A DNA stretch of 64,000 bases from positions 2,046,001 through 2,110,000 of the forward strand of contig OZ243931.1 in NCBI GenBank assembly GCA_965214055.1, written 5' to 3'. Source of the stretch: WTGA01 sp965214055 (GTDB lineage: Bacteria > Pseudomonadota > Gammaproteobacteria > Arenicellales > Poriferihabitantaceae). Shown here in pieces: positions 61,660 through 64,000 of this stretch. Within the stretch, counting starts at the first letter, position 1. The number at the start of each line of letters is the position of its first letter. The notes below the pieces were generated by a model that was not told the origin of the DNA, did not search any database, and saw nothing but the letters and a program-made list of their open reading frames with translations. The translations under genes and the position numbers were made by a program.

Positions 61660-61956
61660 TCAGAAAATAAACACAAACACCAGGGTGACAATCAAGGCGA
61701 TGGCGCCCAGCATGGCGATCCAGGTGCCGTACCGGGCCTGGGCAATGCTGTTCAGGGTCACGGAGAACAGCGCCCACGCCGCCCAGACCAGCACAATGGT
61801 GACCAGGGCCACGGAAATCAGCCCCAGCAGTTCGTTCGCCTCAAACCCGGCAGCCCGGCCGAAGTCGGCCGGCTCGAAGGCGGTGTTCACCGCCGGCTCC
61901 GGCCCGGAGGCGGGGAATCGGGCAGTGTCCGGGAAACCCGGCCAGTCAGTGCGCAT
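61660..61956 (-). CDS. conjugative transfer protein, TIGR03758 family
   Basis: A 98-residue membrane protein with two hydrophobic helices (LLGLISVALVTIVLVWAAWA; WIAMLGAIALIVTLVFVFIF). The second pilin-like small membrane protein of GI-type operons. Overlaps the RAQPRD gene by 11 bases. Confidence 0.78.
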   Translation of the reverse strand: MRTDWPGFPDTARFPASGPEPAVNTAFEPADFGRAAGFEANELLGLISVALVTIVLVWAAWALFSVTLNSIAQARYGTWIAMLGAIALIVTLVFVFIF

Positions 61957-62266
61957 AGTCGCCCTCCAACGGAAGAATGGGTTTCGTTCGCGGCAGCGCG
62001 GTGTTCAGCTGGATGTATTCGCGAATGCCCTGTCGGATCTTCTCCAGGTCATTGCGAAGCGCCCCGTAGTGGAACGTCAGTCTTGAACCGGGGGCCCGGG
62101 GAGCCCGTTCCGCCGCTGCAATCAGCGGTTCCATGGCGGCCAGTTCCTGGTCCAGGCGGGACAGGATCGCCCGGTCGTCTTCCCCCCGGACCGGGCCGGG
62201 CTGGACCAGGACCAGAACCAGGACCGCACAGCCTGCCAGGGAGAGTTTTTGAATCTTCCTGTTCAT
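61946..62266 (-). CDS. RAQPRD family ICE protein
   Basis: A 106-residue exported protein with signal peptide (LSLAGCAVLVLVLVQPGPVRG) and the family segment ERAPRAPGSRLTFHYGALRN, a variant of the RAQPRD...YxxLRxDL pattern. Overlaps the previous gene by 4 bases. Confidence 0.82.
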   Translation of the reverse strand: MNRKIQKLSLAGCAVLVLVLVQPGPVRGEDDRAILSRLDQELAAMEPLIAAAERAPRAPGSRLTFHYGALRNDLEKIRQGIREYIQLNTALPRTKPILPLEGDYAH

Positions 62267-62973
62267 ATCTGCTTGATGAACGTGGCGCTGGTCGCCATGA
62301 TCAGGAGGGCAAACGCGATGGCCGTCGGCAAAAAGACCATCGTCGGGTGAATGGAAAAGGGCAGGGTGAGATACAGCAGGAACATCAGCGAGATGAGGGT
62401 CCCGGCATGCCGTTTGACATGATGAAACACGTAGGCACGCTCGATATCCCCGCCGTAGCGCCGCAAATCCCGCCGGATCAGCCCTTCGGTAAATCCCCAG
62501 ACCAGGAACAGGGCGAACAGCGGAATGGCCAGGATCGTGATGGTCAGCCGGATGACGAAGATCTGGGCCGCATTCAGTGCTGCCAGGACATATTGGCTGG
62601 CCAGCTGAAAGGCGATCATTTCCTTCATGGCAGCTTCGATTCCCGTCCACTGGAAGACGAAGTAATACAGCTGGTTGGACAGGAATATTCCGAACTCCGA
62701 AAATGTGGGGAGCCCGGGCAACCCGTCTCGCAGTTCCATCGAAAGGTATTCCAGTTCCTCGTGCAGGATGAGTTCACTGTGGCGCGCTCCGGCCCCGGGC
62801 CACCACCAGTGCTGGCCCGTTCCCCACAGCAGCATGCCGACCAGTTCCAGCACAATGGAGACCACCAGGGAGGCCAGCAGGAACCCCAGTCCCGCAACGG
62901 GACTCGCGAGGATGCGCAACGCGGCGGAATCGGCCCGCCGCCGGTCAGGCTGCGGCCTGTTCGATTGGCTCAT
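62263..62973 (-). CDS. ICE membrane protein, TIGR03747 family
   Basis: A 236-residue inner-membrane protein with about four hydrophobic segments and the family run LTITILAIPLFALFLVWGFT. GGAGG 8 bases before the ATG at 62973. Overlaps traD by 29 bases. Confidence 0.8.
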   Translation of the reverse strand: MSQSNRPQPDRRRADSAALRILASPVAGLGFLLASLVVSIVLELVGMLLWGTGQHWWWPGAGARHSELILHEELEYLSMELRDGLPGLPTFSEFGIFLSNQLYYFVFQWTGIEAAMKEMIAFQLASQYVLAALNAAQIFVIRLTITILAIPLFALFLVWGFTEGLIRRDLRRYGGDIERAYVFHHVKRHAGTLISLMFLLYLTLPFSIHPTMVFLPTAIAFALLIMATSATFIKQI

Positions 62974-64000
62974 CGGCCTTCCCTCCTGCAATCATTTTCT
63001 GTGCATCCGCCGGCAGGTCCCCGGGATAGGGAACCATGACCTGGTTCTGGAACCAGGTATCCTGGGTCCATTGTGCCGTTCCGCGGCGGTAGTCCCGGCG
63101 CATGTGCCGGGTCAGTTCGGCAATGCTGTGGGGAACCGGGGTCGGATCCTTTGCCGGCAGGGGCATCCGCACCTTGTACAGCTGCGACCCCTCCACCAGT
63201 GCAAAACACTGGCCCTTGGGCAGGTGGTTGACATCCGACGGCTCGATGATCCGGGCATCCACGGTGCTCACCCGGTCGCGGACATTCGACGTGAAGTGCT
63301 GTTCCGAATCCGGGTCCGACGAGGATGTGGCGCCGGATTCGGTCATGATCTGCTGGACCTGGACCTCGTTCAGCCGGTCGGTCAGCACCCGCGCGGTATC
63401 TTCCTTGAGCACGCGCAGCATGATCAGCGTGTTCAGGTTGCCCAGGACCACTTCTGCCTTGGAGCGGTCACCGAGACGGCTTTCGATGTCCGACATCGTC
63501 TGCGTATAGGCCGTGACCTGGAACCCGGCCCCGCCCGCCTTGTTCAGCATGGGAATGAAATCCGGTCCGATCAGTTCATTGAACTCATCGGCATGAATCG
63601 AGACTTTCCCGGTTTGTTCCGCCCCCGGCGTCGTATCGTCATGGGCGTACAGGTCTCCCGCCACCGAAGTCAGGTCGGAAAACATGGCCGCGCCCACGGC
63701 GGAGGAGACCGTGACATCCTGCAGGGCCGACAGGCCGACATAGACGATCCCCTTTTGCCGGATTACCTGCTTCCAGCTGAAAATGGGGCGGTCGTCCCCC
63801 GCCACATCGTCGTAATCCGGGGAAAACAGCGCTGCGACCTCCCCGGTGGTCAGCTTTTCCAGGAAAGGACCGAGACTGGAGACGATCTTGTCGAAATAGG
63901 TCTTGTCGTAATAGAACGCGGTCAGCAGTCCTTCTGAAACCGGGTCATCAATCTGGTCTTCCGCCATCACCTGCCGGATGACCCGGGCAAAGGCCACCGT
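62945..64000 (-). CDS. traD: conjugative coupling protein TraD (PFGI-1 class), C-terminal part
   Basis: The last ~350 residues of the coupling ATPase; the N-terminus with the Walker A site lies beyond the window. The visible part holds KVSIHADEFNELIG (Walker B-type DE), FQVTAYTQTMSDIESRLGD and the NLNTLIMLRVLKEDTARVL segment typical of TraD/VirD4. It brings the TraI-bound strand to the channel. GTG near 63997 is not the real start. Confidence 0.88.
   Translation of the reverse strand, partial: TVAFARVIRQVMAEDQIDDPVSEGLLTAFYYDKTYFDKIVSSLGPFLEKLTTGEVAALFSPDYDDVAGDDRPIFSWKQVIRQKGIVYVGLSALQDVTVSSAVGAAMFSDLTSVAGDLYAHDDTTPGAEQTGKVSIHADEFNELIGPDFIPMLNKAGGAGFQVTAYTQTMSDIESRLGDRSKAEVVLGNLNTLIMLRVLKEDTARVLTDRLNEVQVQQIMTESGATSSSDPDSEQHFTSNVRDRVSTVDARIIEPSDVNHLPKGQCFALVEGSQLYKVRMPLPAKDPTPVPHSIAELTRHMRRDYRRGTAQWTQDTWFQNQVMVPYPGDLPADAQKMIAGGKADEPIEQAAA

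Larger units (their letters stand above)
23667..64000. mobile_element. PFGI-1/GI-type integrative and conjugative element, left part
   Basis: From the tRNA-Thr onward the genes are those of a genomic-island-type ICE: MobH relaxase, tyrosine recombinase, ArdC, a DNA methyltransferase, toxin-antitoxin, type IVB pilus cluster, and a MPF-G secretion operon in the canonical order from traD to traG. No housekeeping gene is seen after 23,666. The GC content is visibly higher from about 35 kb on than in the chromosomal part. The left boundary is placed at the tRNA 3' end by inference; the window ends inside traD, so the right end, the second attachment site and the partition and replication genes expected at the far end are not visible. 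No second copy of the tRNA 3' end was noticed in the window. Confidence 0.8.

Overview
The window reads as a gammaproteobacterial chromosome (bases 1 to about 23,666) joined to the left part of a large integrative and conjugative element (ICE, about 23,667 to beyond 64,000). The gammaproteobacterial assignment rests on the order ispB / rplU-rpmA-obg-proB / rpsT / murJ-ribF-lspA-ispH, which is typical of that class. The content upstream (Amt transporter, dimethylglycine/sarcosine dehydrogenase-like protein, non-pyrrolysine MttB-like protein, ADP-forming acyl-CoA synthetase) suggests an aerobic heterotroph that uses methylated amines, as many marine and symbiotic lineages do. No species can be named from the sequence.

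Chromosomal part. 1-776 is the C-terminal end of a URC4/DUF1688 protein. Then come an Amt family transporter with a 64-residue one-helix membrane protein, an acetate--CoA ligase (ADP-forming)-like protein on the minus strand, a metallo-beta-lactamase-fold hydrolase, and an overlapping DMGDH-like/MttB-like pair for methylamine or betaine breakdown. A TPP riboswitch precedes thiC and a thiD-thiE fusion. The ispB-to-ispH housekeeping block follows; ileS and fkpB, usually found between ribF and ispH, are absent. A tRNA-Thr(CGU) closes the chromosomal part and is the likely integration site.

ICE accessory part (23.7-39 kb). This holds a MobH relaxase (TraI) convergent with a tyrosine recombinase, ArdC antirestriction protein, a large N6-adenine DNA methyltransferase, a RelE/HigB-type toxin-antitoxin pair, and an AAA ATPase next to a serine recombinase. 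Scattered among them are four short genes for small coiled-coil/one-helix membrane proteins. These four and ardC share one promoter design (TTGGYC-17 bp-TAYAGT). Four of the five also carry a conserved structured 5' leader of about 175-210 nt with compensatory base changes; the fifth has lost most of its leader by deletion. Each unit has its own terminator. This repeated, self-contained cassette design is the most interesting signal in the window.

ICE core (39-64 kb, visibly more GC-rich). A type IVB pilus cluster (pilL-N-O-P-Q-R-S, two further prepilin-like genes, a prepilin peptidase and a TPR protein) would make a conjugative thin pilus. It is followed by the PFGI-1/GI-type (MPF-G) type IV secretion operon on the minus strand, running from traD (cut by the window end) through the VirB4-like ATPase to traG. 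Most adjacent genes overlap by 4 bases, so translation is probably coupled. Together the relaxase, coupling protein, secretion channel and pilus form a complete-looking conjugation apparatus; the far end of the element, its partition genes and the right attachment site lie outside the window.
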